In this document: positions 1 through 8,782 of the stretch, one piece after another
Numbering within the stretch: position 1 is the stretch's first letter
Layout: every line of letters begins with the position of its first letter
Source of the DNA: Symbiodinium natans
Taxonomy: Eukaryota > Sar > Dinophyceae > Suessiales > Symbiodiniaceae
Length of the DNA stretch: 64,000 bases
Reading direction: 5' to 3'
Assembly (NCBI GenBank): GCA_905221605.1
Contig: CAJNDS010002146.1
Coordinates: 833,406 to 897,405 of the forward strand
Program-made: the position numbers and the translations under genes
The notes under the pieces: model-generated
Databases searched by the model: none
Told to the model about the DNA's origin: nothing
Seen by the model: the letters and a program-made list of their open reading frames with translations, nothing else

Positions 1-106
1 TTGGGGGCCGTGGGGGTGTTAGGCTTTTAGTGGTTTAGGGCTATGAACCTGCGCTGAGGTTTCAGCAGTGACCCCCAGCCTTCCCGTGACAACAGCACCC
101 AAAGCC

Positions 107-164
107 TGGGTTTAGGGTTTAGGGTTTCGGGTTTAGGGTTTAAGGTTTAGGCCTAAACCCTAAA
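107..164. repeat. Telomere-like repeat with head-to-head junction
   Basis: TTTAGGG units run to about 150 and then flip to CCCTAAA through the palindromic junction TTTAGGCCTAAA. Similar interstitial arrays recur throughout the window in both orientations, so this is not evidence of a chromosome end. Confidence 0.8.
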
Positions 165-165
165 C

Positions 166-790
166 AAGACCTCTAAGTAGCCACAAGCTCCATGCGAAGT
201 AGGGCTTTGTATTACATGAATATCTTTGAAAGGACACCCAAAACACTCACCAGTGTTTTTTTTCAGGAACCTTGCCTACACTCACCATTAACAAGAATAA
301 CATCCCTGTCTCATGTGCGGGGTGGATCTAAGGTATGCGACACCTTTGAAATAGGATCTTCCTTTATCGGCCTATAGGCTACCAAGAAAAAACACCACTC
401 AGCTCAAGCCTCCATGAGCCGCATGCCCTTGTTTGCCAGCAACCGAATTAAAATAAGCCCAGGGAGCCCAGGAACCCTGAGGTAAGGATTCTACCTCAAA
501 CTCTATGGGGATCCTTCGTATGTTTAAATTAAAGGTATACAATATATATATATATATATATTTTTACTATTCCTTACTGAAGGTGTATGGGCCTCTTTTG
601 GGCCTCAAAGAGTGGTCAGGAACCCCCAAAAACCCAAAACACGTGCAACAATGGGGCCGCCACTGGGCTACCAAGTATACCCTGAACCCCAGACCCCAAA
701 CCCCAAACCCACCAAGTATACCCGGAAACTCTAAACCCTAAAATCTCAAACCTACCCAGTTTACCCTGAACCCTAAGCCCCAAGCCAAGG
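166..790. other. No recognisable gene; TA microsatellite and orphan MITE end
   Basis: I see no supported gene. A TA run lies at 543-560. Positions 663-675 read CTGGGCTACCAAG, the right terminal inverted repeat of MITE family A described below, with no matching left end. Degenerate CCCTAAA and CCCCAAA units follow at 675-780. Confidence 0.5.
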
Positions 791-792
791 GG

Positions 793-882
793 CAGAGGAG
801 CTCCAGCGCCGCTGCCCACGCGCCGCCAGAGCAGGCGCTGATGATGGTGTTCAGCGTGATGAGTGTGGGGCCTGCAACTCCG
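793..882 (-). CDS. PPR-like mini-exon
   Basis: The minus strand is open for 30 codons and reads like one pentatricopeptide repeat: a glycine/proline entry, then LITLNTIISACSGG, then AWAAALELL. PPR proteins are helical-hairpin RNA-binding proteins, usually of organelles, and are abundant in dinoflagellates. Telomere-like repeats lie on both sides, as expected if it is an exon in a gene with repeat-filled introns. Exact splice borders are not clear. It could instead be a pseudo-exon. Other PPR-like islands on the same strand lie at 1355-1540, 3277-3387, 3665-3795, 4388-4472, 8092-8208 and 8402-8482. Confidence 0.5.
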
Positions 883-897
883 CGCGCTTCGGTGAGG

Positions 898-944
898 CGT
901 TTAGGGTTTAGGGTTTAGGGCATAGGGTTTAGGGCTTAGGGTTT
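898..944 (+). repeat. TTTAGGG telomere-like array
   Basis: Six to seven slightly degenerate TTTAGGG units directly upstream, in minus-strand terms, of the PPR-like island at 793-882. Confidence 0.8.
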
Positions 945-1354
945 AGGGCGAGTAAAAAGCCTAAGCTCGAAACCCGCCGCCAGGGGGCCTTAGAGCGGCT
1001 TGGGCTTGGGTTTTGGATCCCGAATACCTCAACCCTAGAAACACAAACCCTGCATCAAGCCCTAACCCAAAAGCCTGGAACCCTGATTTCATCCTTGAAC
1101 CGGCCTGTAAATTTTAAGGCCTCAACCCTGTAAACCCTAAACCCCACTAAAATCAAGCCTGATATAGACAGTCCTAGCACGGTCTGTCGGTGTATCGAAG
1201 GTTCACTCTAGGCACCACAACATGCCTTCTCCCATCAAGGTCTCGACCACAGGTGGGGTTTAGGATTGAAAAGCAATGTTCTGTCCGTGAAATGCATGAT
1301 ACAGGGATATACGAAAGCTGAATGGTACACTTCGTGTAGTTCAAGTTCTAATTA

Positions 1355-1540
1355 CTATTCAAGTTTGGGGTTTCGGAGGGACAGCACATAGAAGCGTGCT
1401 GGGCTCTGGCCTAGTCTTCGCATGCCAGCTGCTTCCAGCGTCCAAACAGCCGCGAGCCACGCTCCTCGTGCCTCGCACACGGACAGAGCAGCATTCACGG
1501 TGATGATGTTCGGCATGACCTCGACTCCGAGACGCAATTC
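1355..1540 (-). CDS. PPR-like mini-exon
   Basis: One open minus-strand frame contains VMPNIITVNAALSVCEARG followed by AWLAAVWTLEAAGMRR. This is a typical PPR hairpin (PNxxTxNAALSxCE, then a second helix). An in-frame stop lies just upstream at 1541-1543, so the exon must begin near 1540 or the frame is broken there. It lies 3' of the PPR islands at 3277-4472 in minus-strand order and may belong to the same gene. The intervening DNA is telomere-like repeat and unique non-coding sequence. Confidence 0.5.
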   Translation of the reverse strand, partial: ELRLGVEVMPNIITVNAALSVCEARGAWLAAVWTLEAAGMRRLGQSPARFYVLSLRNPKLE

Positions 1541-2230
1541 TCACTTCTAGAGGCTCGGGAGTAGCGTGCAACAGGAAAGGATGCAACCTTTAAGTCTTTA
1601 AACCCTAGACCCTAAACCCTATCAAGCGGCATGGGCGCTTGATCATTCGCTTTTTGGCCCGCGTCGGCTGCAAAGTTCAACAGTTGGTGCAACAATGACA
1701 TTTCCACTGTTTGTGATCGACTGCGCGTTGTGTGATTGGAGGTCAATGGCTAATTATAAGTGAGGTAATAAAGCCCTAGATAGGGTTATAAGTATGAGAG
1801 AGGGACCTGTATGTACAATGAAGCCTCCTTTTTCTTTATATACAAAAGAGTCTAGTTACTTGTAATTGGTATATCAAGGGGAACCTTTAGGGGTACAACC
1901 TTAGGGGTACGAGTCTTGGTTCCTTGACCCTACCGCCCGGCAAAGCCAAGGCATGAAAGCCGACCACAAGGGCGCAATGCGCACCCAATGTCAACGCAAA
2001 AAACCGGGCCCTGCCCCAGCTCCAAAACCCTACATTTCGTAACCGGAAATCTCAAAAGAAAAAACAAACTCTAAACTCTAAAACTCTAAACTCCCCCTCT
2101 TCCCCCCCCCCCCCCCGACAAAAACAAAAAAAGCAAAAACACAAACGTAAAAACCTTGAACAAGCCCAAACCCTCTGGTAACGACACTTATACCCCTATT
2201 TAGGGTACTTAGAACCCTACTTATAGAACT
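1541..2230. other. No recognisable gene
   Basis: Mixed unique sequence with scattered degenerate CCCTAAA units and a C-run near 2104-2116. I see no coding signal, TIRs or RNA gene. Confidence 0.5.
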
Positions 2231-2231
2231 A

Positions 2232-2402
2232 CCCTAAACCCTAAACCCTAAACCCTAAACCCTAAACCCTAAACCCTAAACCCTAAACCCTAAACTCTAA
2301 ACCCTAAACCCTAAACCCTAAACCCTAAACCCTAAACCCTAAACCCTAAACCTTAAACCCAAAACCCTAAACCCTAAACCCTGAACCCTGAACCCTAAAC
2401 CC
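2232..2402 (-). repeat. CCCTAAA telomere-like array, about 24 units
   Basis: Nearly perfect CCCTAAA units with a few variants (CTCTAAA, CCTTAAA, CCCTGAA) towards the right end. One of the longest interstitial arrays in the window. Confidence 0.9.
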
Positions 2403-2752
2403 TATACCAGGCCGAGCCTTCTTGCTCCGCATGCGGCCCATCATCCGCAGGGCGAGAGGCCAGTTGCTGAAGCCTTCTGGTTGATTCTTATATAGGTACC
2501 CTTTTTTCTGACCCAAATTATGAAAGGGTATGTATTTCTATGTATACATATATACATATATATATATGATCTCTTAAAGGGTATATATGCATATAGGAAC
2601 CCTATATGACCCCTTAACGGGTATGTATATATGAATATATATATATATATACACCCTTTACGGGATTATGCAGATACCCTATATAATCCCTTATCTATAT
2701 ATATATATATATACATAAGGCCCTCACCCCCTCATTCCCTACTAAGAACCAG
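2403..2752. other. TA-rich microsatellites and a MITE family D half-copy
   Basis: TA/ATATAT runs lie at 2530-2570, 2620-2655 and 2695-2715. They are interleaved with CCCTTTAAGGG-like stretches and a right end CCCTACTAAGAACCAG at 2737-2752, which matches the right arm of MITE family D. The left arm is not intact, perhaps broken up by microsatellite expansion. Confidence 0.5.
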
Positions 2753-2901
2753 GGGGCCTTCACAGGCTAGCACGGTGGAGAAGGTCACGACATCGGCTTG
2801 CACCTGCTGGAGTCGAGTTTAGCGCTTTTTGTTTTGGGGCTTTAGTGTTGCTATTATATGGCCAAGCTTCACGGCCCCCCGGAGCCGTCATAAGGTCTAG
2901 G

Positions 2902-3000
2902 TTGGGATGTTCACCCTTATACTAACAATCCTTAATGGGGATGACAGTACCCCCTGGAATCCCTATTAAGGACTGTTTGTATAAGGGGGAGCATCCCAAG
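2902..3000. mobile_element. MITE family C copy
   Basis: About 99 bp bounded by inverted ends TTGGGATGTTCACCCTTATA and its complement (TATAAGGGGGAGCATCCCAA). The interior also pairs (CCTTAATGGGG with CCCTATTAAGG), so the whole unit could fold into one hairpin. Related copies are at 8681-8766, 47192-47287 and 59997-60210. No ORF. Called MITE-like from structure only. Confidence 0.65.
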
Positions 3001-3276
3001 TTTCAGGGTCTAAGCTGCTCCCCGACAGTTTGATTGAGGAGGGGAGGGCAGGTGTACTTATTACTGCAACCCCATATTCGGGAGGGATCCTTGTGATCAA
3101 GGTAGCAGGATAGGCTATTCTACCCCACAACCTCTTAAAAAGGCCCTGTGTAGGGTTGACTATGGGGACTTTAAGGCCCATGAAAAAATAGCCCACCCTG
3201 GTAGGTGTCATTGACCCTAAACCCTAACCCCTAAATCCTAAACCCTAAACCCTTCGTGGTTCTTCATGGTTCCTCA

Positions 3277-3387
3277 GTGCACCTCCCGGGATGCCAATTC
3301 CTGCGCAAGGCCCATCACCTCGGCCCAGCGGCCACCAGCGCTGAGAGCGGCGTTGTAGCAAATCCTGACCCAAGCGAGGCGATTGCA
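3277..3387 (-). CDS. PPR-like mini-exon
   Basis: 37 open codons on the minus strand include the PPR signature ICYNAALSAGGRWAEVMGL followed by QELASREVH, that is, two helices of one repeat with the usual NAALSA core. Telomere-like arrays lie on both sides (3212-3252 and 3391-3486). Likely one exon of the minus-strand PPR gene or pseudogene spread over 793-8482. Confidence 0.55.
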
Positions 3388-3390
3388 TGG

Positions 3391-3486
3391 CTTAGGGTTT
3401 AGGGTTTAGGGATTAGGGATTAGGGTTTAGGGTTTAGGGCTTAGGGTTTAGAGTTTAGGGTTTAGGGTTTCGGGATTAGGGTTTCG
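3391..3486 (+). repeat. TTTAGGG telomere-like array
   Basis: About 13 units with variants (GATTAGGG, CTTAGGG, TTTCGGG), directly next to a PPR-like exon. Confidence 0.85.
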
Positions 3487-3664
3487 CATGCTGACCCAAC
3501 CCTACTTAGACCATGCCTGGGACCCTGCTTACCTACAGTTTTCGGGGTTATACTTACTATAATTCAGGGTAGTTACTGCTAAACTGTGGGTATAGAGTCC
3601 CAGGTAAACCCTGAACCCGAAATTCTGAATCCAAATTCTGAACCCTAAGCCCTGAACACCACAA

Positions 3665-3795
3665 GCCAAGGATCGTATTTGGGGAGGTGTACGCGTCCAG
3701 GAGCTTCCAGGCCCAATTCCAGGCCGCATCTTTACAGGCGGTGAGCGCCACGCTGCCTAGATTGGAGTTGGGGCGACTTTCCACAGACTCCCTAA
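3665..3795 (-). CDS. PPR-like mini-exon
   Basis: The minus-strand frame contains SRPNSNLGSVALTACKDAAW then NWAWKLLDAYTSPN. The pattern SVALTACKDAAWNWAWKLLD fits the two helices of a PPR unit. Borders are uncertain because the frame runs on into CCCTAAA-derived sequence. Interpreted as an exon of the same minus-strand PPR gene. Confidence 0.5.
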
Positions 3796-3948
3796 ACCCT
3801 AAACCCTGAACCCTAAAACCCAAAACCCAAAACAAGCCGACACTACGCAGAATGCTCTGAACCCAGAACCCCTAAATCTGTAGGCAGAACCATCAAGAGC
3901 ACAGTTCTGCAGGTTCAGAACCGGTGCCGCCTTATCGGCACGCAATGC

Positions 3949-4252
3949 ATGCATCTATATCTATATCTATATCTATATCTATATCTATATCTTATCTATC
4001 TATCTATCTATCTATCTATATATATATATATACATATATATATACGAACATATATGCATATGTATATAACTATATATGTCTATCTATCTATCTATTTGTT
4101 CATTTATATATGTACATGCATCTGTGCTGTTATCTAGTATTAATTAATTAAATCTCTCTCTCCATATATATATATATATATATGTATGTGTGTATACATA
4201 GCCATATATGTGTATGTATGCATGCATATATATATATATATATATATATATC
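3949..4252. repeat. Compound microsatellite (CTATAT, CTAT, TA)
   Basis: (CTATAT)n at 3953-3990 passes into (CTAT)n, then TA/TACATA tracts, then TA runs at 4165-4182 and 4228-4250. Open frames here are low-complexity artefacts. Confidence 0.9.
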
Positions 4253-4322
4253 AATCTGCATAGGGAAACGACCCTCAGGATCCCCGCATAACAAAGCTCG
4301 AAAGGCACAAGAACCCGCCAAG

Positions 4323-4379
4323 TTAGGGTTTAGGGTTTAGGGTTTAGGGTTTAGGGTTTAGGGTTTAGGGTTTAGGGTC
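4323..4379 (+). repeat. TTTAGGG telomere-like array
   Basis: Eight perfect or near-perfect units just before the PPR-like island at 4388-4472. Confidence 0.9.
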
Positions 4380-4387
4380 TAACCCAG

Positions 4388-4472
4388 TTTGGTTCAGGGT
4401 GCAGCAGAAGCTGTCAGGGACCAGGCGCCGCGATCCCATGTCGTGGAACCTGAAGGCGGATTTGAGCCGGCG
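4388..4472 (-). CDS. PPR-like mini-exon
   Basis: The minus-strand frame reads SAFRFHDMGSRRLVPDSFCC then TLN. The MGSRRLVPDSFxxTLN core is the end of one PPR and the start of the next (methionine-xSRRLVPDSFSYTLNA is a common dinoflagellate form). Repeat arrays on both sides suggest introns. Confidence 0.5.
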
Positions 4473-4790
4473 GGGGCGAGGGGGGGGGGGGTTGAGGGTT
4501 TAGGGCTTAGGGTCTAAGGTCTGGGTTTAGGGGTTTAGGGTTTAGGGTTGAGAGGGGGGGGTGGGGGGCATGAACATCTGGGTTAAGCGGGGTTCAGGGT
4601 TTAGGGTCTAGGGCTTAGGGTCTAGGGTTGGTTTTCTAACCGCAGATTTATAGAATAGGCTGATCTAGGGTTAGGGATTCGGGCGTTCCTAGAACATCAA
4701 AAGTTTCTAAGTTCGATCCCAGAAACAGGCACAGGGACGGCTGCCACCGCGAGTCGCGCATGCAGGGGCTCATGGCATTGCCTGGGCTTA

Positions 4791-4905
4791 GGGTTTAGGG
4801 TTTAGGGTTTAGGGTTTAGGGTTTAGGGTTTAGGGTTTAGGGTTTAGGGTTTAGGGTTTAGGGTTTAGGGTTTAGGGTTTAGGGTTTAGGGTTTAGGGTT
4901 TAGGG
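4791..4905 (+). repeat. Perfect TTTAGGG array, insertion target of an LTR element
   Basis: About 16 perfect TTTAGGG units. The left end of the LTR element at 4906 abuts the last unit. The final TAGGG (4901-4905) recurs right after the element (6871-6875) and is the likely target duplication. Confidence 0.9.
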
Positions 4906-5114
4906 TGCGGAGCTGCAGTTTGTATTCAGGAATTGTGTTGGGGTTTGAAGGAAAGGGGTCAATGCGCCCGACAATATCTGGCTTAAGATGGCCAGAGGTA
5001 CAAAGGCCACTAGCAAAAAAGAGGTAGAGCCCGCGTGGTTGGGGTTGAGGTTGGTCTCTAGCTTAGGCGTAACTCCCCTTATTCCCTTCCCTGGTTCTCC
5101 TAGTCCGTGTTCTG
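4906..5114 (+). repeat. Truncated 5' LTR of the small element
   Basis: Starts TGCGGAGCTGCAG and matches 6576-6784 with about five mismatches, four of them clustered at 5072-5076. Homology stops at 5114, in the middle of the ORF that begins inside this LTR. Confidence 0.65.
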
Positions 5115-6199
5115 ACTGCAAGTTCTCGCACGATGCAACTGGTGTAAGGTGTATCCAGTTTGCTCAGTCTGGGAAGTGCCGTCATGGGGACAGGTGCGTC
5201 TTCGTACATGGTGATCCGTTGGATGAACCGAGGCCAAGGTCGCCTAGGACGCCCCCAAGGGATAGTCCACGGAGGAGTACTGGTACAAGAGGTGGAGGAA
5301 AGGAAATTTCTCCTGAACGTTATGATGAAGAAGAGGAGGATTTAATGGGGTATGACGACGATACCAAGATGATAGAATTGCTGATTCGTAAGTCAGATTT
5401 AGCCCGTGCAGAGGCGGATCCGGTGTTCAAACTCTTGAAATTCAATGGAGATACTGAACAGATGGACGCAGAATGGTGTTCATGGACATCTGGTATGTTG
5501 TCTTCACTGGAACTTCACGAAATAGTGAAGTCGTACGAGATTCCACTGGGAGAAGTGGAGGAGTGGATCAATGATCTGAGGATATGGTTCCAGCGAGCCA
5601 ATGTGGAAGAAGGGAGCGATCCAAAAAGGGGCAAAAAGAGGTCCCTAGAAGGGGAGTCCGGTAAGGACACTCCTACTAAAAAGGAGGTATTTGGAACCTC
5701 GGAGACGGAGGTTACCGTTGAGGAAGAGGTTAGAAAAGCCAAGAAGAAGAGGAAGACTACAGCAAGTGAGGATCCCTATACTCTTCTGGTTCCAAGGCCG
5801 AAGAAGATGCCGGTGAATACTGAGAAGGGTGGATCGTCATCAAAGGCGGTGGTTTCTGGAGAGGAAAAGGCCTCTTCACGAACGCGCACAAAGACAAGCG
5901 TTTCAGGGAAGACGCAAAAGAAAGAGAAAAGTCAGAGTCCAAAGAAGGAAGAGGTGGCAAAGGTGAAGGGTTCTGAGGAAAAGGATCGTTCCTCTGATGT
6001 GGATGCGCAAGCGTCTACCACTGTGGATGCAGAACTGGGTCAATCTTGCCAAGCAATTGAAGACGCGAAGAGAGAGGGGTTGGTATCCTCAATTCAAAGG
6101 TGTGTGCAGGATCCTGTTCTTACAGTGTCGGACCTGGAGCACGTTTTGCTGCGACTTCATCTAAGCATCGACGCCAACCGGAAGAAGAAGAAGGGATGA
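4988..6199 (+). CDS. Gag-like protein with CCCH zinc finger, fused to LTR sequence
   Basis: 403 aa from an ATG inside the 5' LTR. Residues 1-42 are LTR-encoded. The reading frame then enters the tail of a CCCH finger (C44-x3-H48, its first cysteines missing), followed by a complete CCCH finger C55-x8-C64-x5-C70-x3-H74. Residues 110-210 form an acidic, helix-rich region of unknown family. The rest is lysine/serine/glutamate-rich and probably disordered, with nuclear-localisation-like KKKRK near 256. CCCH fingers also occur in the gag of the large Copia element, which supports a nucleic-acid-binding Gag role. No protease or polymerase. The LTR fusion joint suggests the N-terminus is not the ancestral one. 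Whether it is expressed is unknown. Confidence 0.55.
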   Translation: MARGTKATSKKEVEPAWLGLRLVSSLGVTPLIPFPGSPSPCSDCKFSHDATGVRCIQFAQSGKCRHGDRCVFVHGDPLDEPRPRSPRTPPRDSPRRSTGTRGGGKEISPERYDEEEEDLMGYDDDTKMIELLIRKSDLARAEADPVFKLLKFNGDTEQMDAEWCSWTSGMLSSLELHEIVKSYEIPLGEVEEWINDLRIWFQRANVEEGSDPKRGKKRSLEGESGKDTPTKKEVFGTSETEVTVEEEVRKAKKKRKTTASEDPYTLLVPRPKKMPVNTEKGGSSSKAVVSGEEKASSRTRTKTSVSGKTQKKEKSQSPKKEEVAKVKGSEEKDRSSDVDAQASTTVDAELGQSCQAIEDAKREGLVSSIQRCVQDPVLTVSDLEHVLLRLHLSIDANRKKKKG

Positions 6200-6562
6200 C
6201 TGGATGGTATCGATGAGGGAATGGTTTTTTCTCTTTCTGAAGACAGGTGCGCTGGAACAGCCAATGTGCTGAAAGTATGGTGGTTACTATTAAGGGTATG
6301 GAAATCCCTGATAGTAGAGAGTTTGTAGCCTTTTGTGTAGTGAAGACCGCGGTTCGCGGTGAAGAAGGCTAAAAGGTCTTCAAAGACGGGAGAATTATAG
6401 AGGTGAAAAGATTCTCCATGGTAAAATGAGTTTAGCCAAGGTGCTATAAATTCGTCCTGGAAGACGTTAAACCACATGATGCATTTCAAGCAGCTGGCTG
6501 CTGCCGTAATGGCAGCTTTTGGCCGAAAGTCTGCACCTCCAGTTTGTGTCCTAGGAAATCCT

Positions 6563-6575
6563 AGGACAGGGGGAG
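6563..6575 (+). promoter_or_regulatory. Polypurine tract before the 3' LTR
   Basis: AGGACAGGGGGAG lies directly before the TG that starts the right LTR. A G-rich tract at this place primes plus-strand DNA synthesis in Copia-type elements. Confidence 0.55.
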
Positions 6576-6870
6576 TGCGGAGCTGCAGTTTGTATTCAGG
6601 AATTGTGTTGGGGTTTGAAGGAAAGGGGTCAATGCGCCCGACAATATCTGGCTCAAGATGGCCAGAGGTACAAAGGCCACTAGCAAAAAAGAGGTAGAGC
6701 CCGCGTGGTTGGGGTTGAGGTTGGTCTCTAGCTTAGGCGTAGGCCTCCTTATTCCCTTCCCTGGTTCTCCTAGTCCGTGTTCTGGGTTTGTTGTGTTGGT
6801 CGATCTGGGGAATATAAGTTCTGGGCTGTCCTTAGGGTTGATCCTGTTTTCCCTTTGGTTGCCCCCCGTA
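6576..6870 (+). repeat. 3' LTR of the small element
   Basis: Positions 6576-6784 match the truncated 5' LTR; 6785-6870 have no partner. It begins TG and ends CCGTA just before the TAGGG duplicate, so the end is TA rather than the canonical CA. Confidence 0.55.
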
Positions 6871-6942
6871 TAGGGTTTAGGGTTTAGGGTGTAGGGTTTA
6901 GGGCTTCGGGGCCTGCCTTGCCATTGTTCAAGGTACTCTCAC

Positions 6943-7051
6943 CTTAGTATCCCAGAAACCATATTATAACAAGGGTACTTTTTTGGTTGGTTACTTTATA
7001 AGGGAACCCAGAAGCAAAAAAGAGGGTGAAGGGTACCACTGGGGTATCAAG
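6943..7051. mobile_element. MITE family A copy
   Basis: 109 bp with ends CTTAGTATCCCAG and CTGGGGTATCAAG, an imperfect 13-bp inverted repeat. The interior GGGTACTTTTTTGG...TTACTTTATAAGGGAACC is shared with the copies at 13119, 21541, 46995 and 55472. No clear target duplication here. Confidence 0.65.
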
Positions 7052-7496
7052 CTATACTAAGTGCGTGGCTCTTCGTGTTCAGGTTTAGGGTTTAGGGTTG
7101 AAAAGGAACTCTCATGCTCCCAGGCCCATAGCCGAAGTGAGGGAAAACCCTCAACCCTCAACCCTCAACCCTAAACCCTCCAAAAGGAGCCCCATACCCC
7201 GGTCTTTTGGACATTATACCTCGCACTATGCAGGGCTCCTTAGTCTGAATGATGGTGTCCTCCTTAAGCCTTACTTAAGGCGTACTGGGCTCACTGGGTC
7301 CACGTGAGGTTCCGAGTGGGCTTTTGGCCGGGTGTCGGGGTTTAGGGTTTGGGGTCAGGGTTTAGGGATTCTAGATGCCCTAGCCCCCGTTATACTATCC
7401 TTGGGCCCCTGTTCAGGGCGCAGGAGCGTCCTAGTGAATTGAGGGTTTGCGGGGTTGAGAACCTGGGCCCTTGTTAAGCGCCAGGTTTGGCTTACC

Positions 7497-7545
7497 TACT
7501 TGGAGGTTCACGGTTCGTTAGAAGTAGGGTTATAAGTATGGTACG
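7497..7545. mobile_element. MITE family B fragment
   Basis: Begins TACTTGGAGGTTCACGG and continues GTAGGGTTATAAGTATGGTA, matching the left arm of family B. The right arm is absent. Confidence 0.5.
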
Positions 7546-7799
7546 CATAAACCTGAAACGCTCAACCCTAAACCCTAAACCCAAACAGGTTCTCCCAGGT
7601 TACCCTAAACCCTAAACCCCAGTTACCCTAAACCCGAAACAAACCCTAAACCCCAAACCCTAAACCCAAACAGGGTCCGAGGCTACTTCGAGGACTCTAC
7701 ATGGGACCCTGGGTTTGGGGACCCTTTTGGAGAATTCCTTAGGCAAGATAGGGACCACATTGGGAGTACACCTAAACCGTCCAACCTAAACCATACACC

Positions 7800-7842
7800 T
7801 AAACCCTAAACCCTAAACCCTAAACCCTAAACCCTAAACCCC
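7800..7842 (-). repeat. CCCTAAA telomere-like array
   Basis: Six units; more degenerate units precede it at 7560-7680. Confidence 0.85.
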
Positions 7843-7891
7843 AGGGGAACCGTTGGGGGTGTAACCTTCGGGGTGCGAGCCGGGATCCCTT

Positions 7892-7975
7892 TCAGGGCCC
7901 AGATGCTGTGGGTGACCGCATCTCCCAGCACGGCCGACAGATGCATGCAAGCCCTGACTTCTCCAACAAGACCAC
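7892..7975 (-). CDS. Short coding-like island
   Basis: A minus-strand frame of 27 codons (containing VVLLEKSGLACICRPCWEMR) ends in a TGA. It lies among PPR-like islands on the same strand but has no recognisable motif. It may be an exon end or chance. Confidence 0.25.
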   Translation of the reverse strand: MVLLEKSGLACICRPCWEMRSPTASGP

Positions 7976-8091
7976 AATAAAAGGGCTTAGGGTTTAGGGT
8001 TTAGGGTTTAGGGTTTTGGGTTTTGGGTTTTGGGACTTCATGATGCCTCCCAAATCGGGCAGCCAAAAAGTTATCAAAGTTTAACTACTAG

Positions 8092-8208
8092 TCAGGAAGG
8101 CGTCAGGATGTGCAGCGCCAAGTCCCACTTGCCATCCGAACGGCAGGAGCTGATTGCAGCATCGCATGCGCCTTGCATCACAAGGAGGCTCTCCGGCGCA
8201 AGGTCTCG
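8092..8208 (-). CDS. PPR-like exon ending in a stop
   Basis: 38 codons and a TGA on the minus strand. The core GACDAAISSCRSDGKWDLAL matches the PPR pattern NAAISACRxGGKWxLAL. The stop directly after HILTPS may be a true terminus, or simply intron sequence after a donor site. A CCCCAAA array follows immediately at 8211. Confidence 0.5.
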   Translation of the reverse strand, partial: RDLAPESLLVMQGACDAAISSCRSDGKWDLALHILTPS

Positions 8209-8210
8209 GC

Positions 8211-8320
8211 ACCCTAAACCCTACCCTAAACCCCAAACCCCAAACCCCAAACCCCAAACCCCAAACCCCAAACCCCAAACCCCAAACCCCAAACCCCAAA
8301 CCCTAAACCCTAAACCCTAC
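8211..8320 (-). repeat. CCCCAAA variant telomere-like array
   Basis: About ten units of the variant CCCCAAA are flanked by standard CCCTAAA. Homogenisation of a one-base variant implies local tandem expansion rather than repeated telomerase addition. Confidence 0.85.
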
Positions 8321-8401
8321 CCAAATTACTAAGACAAAAAGGGAACATCCCCTTTGTTGCTCACAGGGATTCAAACGAAACACCACCTAATCCTGAACCC
8401 A

Positions 8402-8482
8402 GCCTTTGTTCTGCGGCACCGAACACCGCTCCATCGCCAGCAGAAGGCCAAGCGCCAGTGCCCACGACTGGCCGGGCACCGG
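8402..8482 (-). CDS. PPR-like mini-exon
   Basis: 27 open codons on the minus strand containing GQSWALALGLLLAMERCSVP, which is the second helix and linker of a PPR unit. A TTTAGGG array abuts its 5' side. It is the most upstream PPR-like island I can recognise on this strand. Confidence 0.5.
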
Positions 8483-8680
8483 GGTTTAGGGTTTAGGGTT
8501 TAGGGTTTAGGGTGACTCAAGAGGCGTTGGAGTCTATACCGCATGCGGCAGAAGGGCTCATGCTTCAGAATTCTCGAGCAACAGTGAGGGTGCATCTAAG
8601 CCATTAAACCCTAAACCCTAAACCCGCAAACCCTAAACCCATAGAAACCCTAAACCATGTCAAGGGACTATAGGGACTAT

Positions 8681-8766
8681 TTGGGATGTTCCCCCTTAAT
8701 AGGGACTATAGTGCCCCCTATTATAATCCCTATTAAGGACTGTTTGTATAGGGGGGAACATCCCAA
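8681..8766. mobile_element. MITE family C copy
   Basis: 86 bp with near-perfect ends TTGGGATGTTCCCCC and GGGGGGAACATCCCAA. The interior AATAGGGACTATAGTGCCCCC pairs with CCTATTATAATCCCTATT. The most compact copy of the family. Confidence 0.7.
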
Positions 8767-8782
8767 CCCTAAACCCTTAACC

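Larger units (their letters stand above)
4906..6870 (+). mobile_element. Small internally deleted LTR retrotransposon
   Basis: A 209-bp direct repeat (4906-5114 and 6576-6784) flanks an interior with one gag-like ORF. The right copy is preceded by a purine tract and continues as unique sequence to 6870, where TAGGG repeats the 5 bp before 4906. I read this as an LTR element inserted into a telomere-like array, with an LTR of about 295 bp. A deletion has removed the 3' part of the 5' LTR, the primer-binding site and the start of gag. No RT or integrase is present, so it would depend on a partner for movement. The LTR copies differ at about five positions (for example 4984 versus 6654), so it is older than the 20-kb element. 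Confidence 0.65.

Noticed and set aside
2232-2402. Chromosome end (true telomere)
   Set aside because: Telomere-like arrays of both orientations are scattered over the whole window with unique DNA on both sides, so they are interstitial.
4700-4730. Possible tRNA B-box (AGTTCGATCCC)
   Set aside because: No matching acceptor stem, D-arm or anticodon arm is found upstream within tRNA length.
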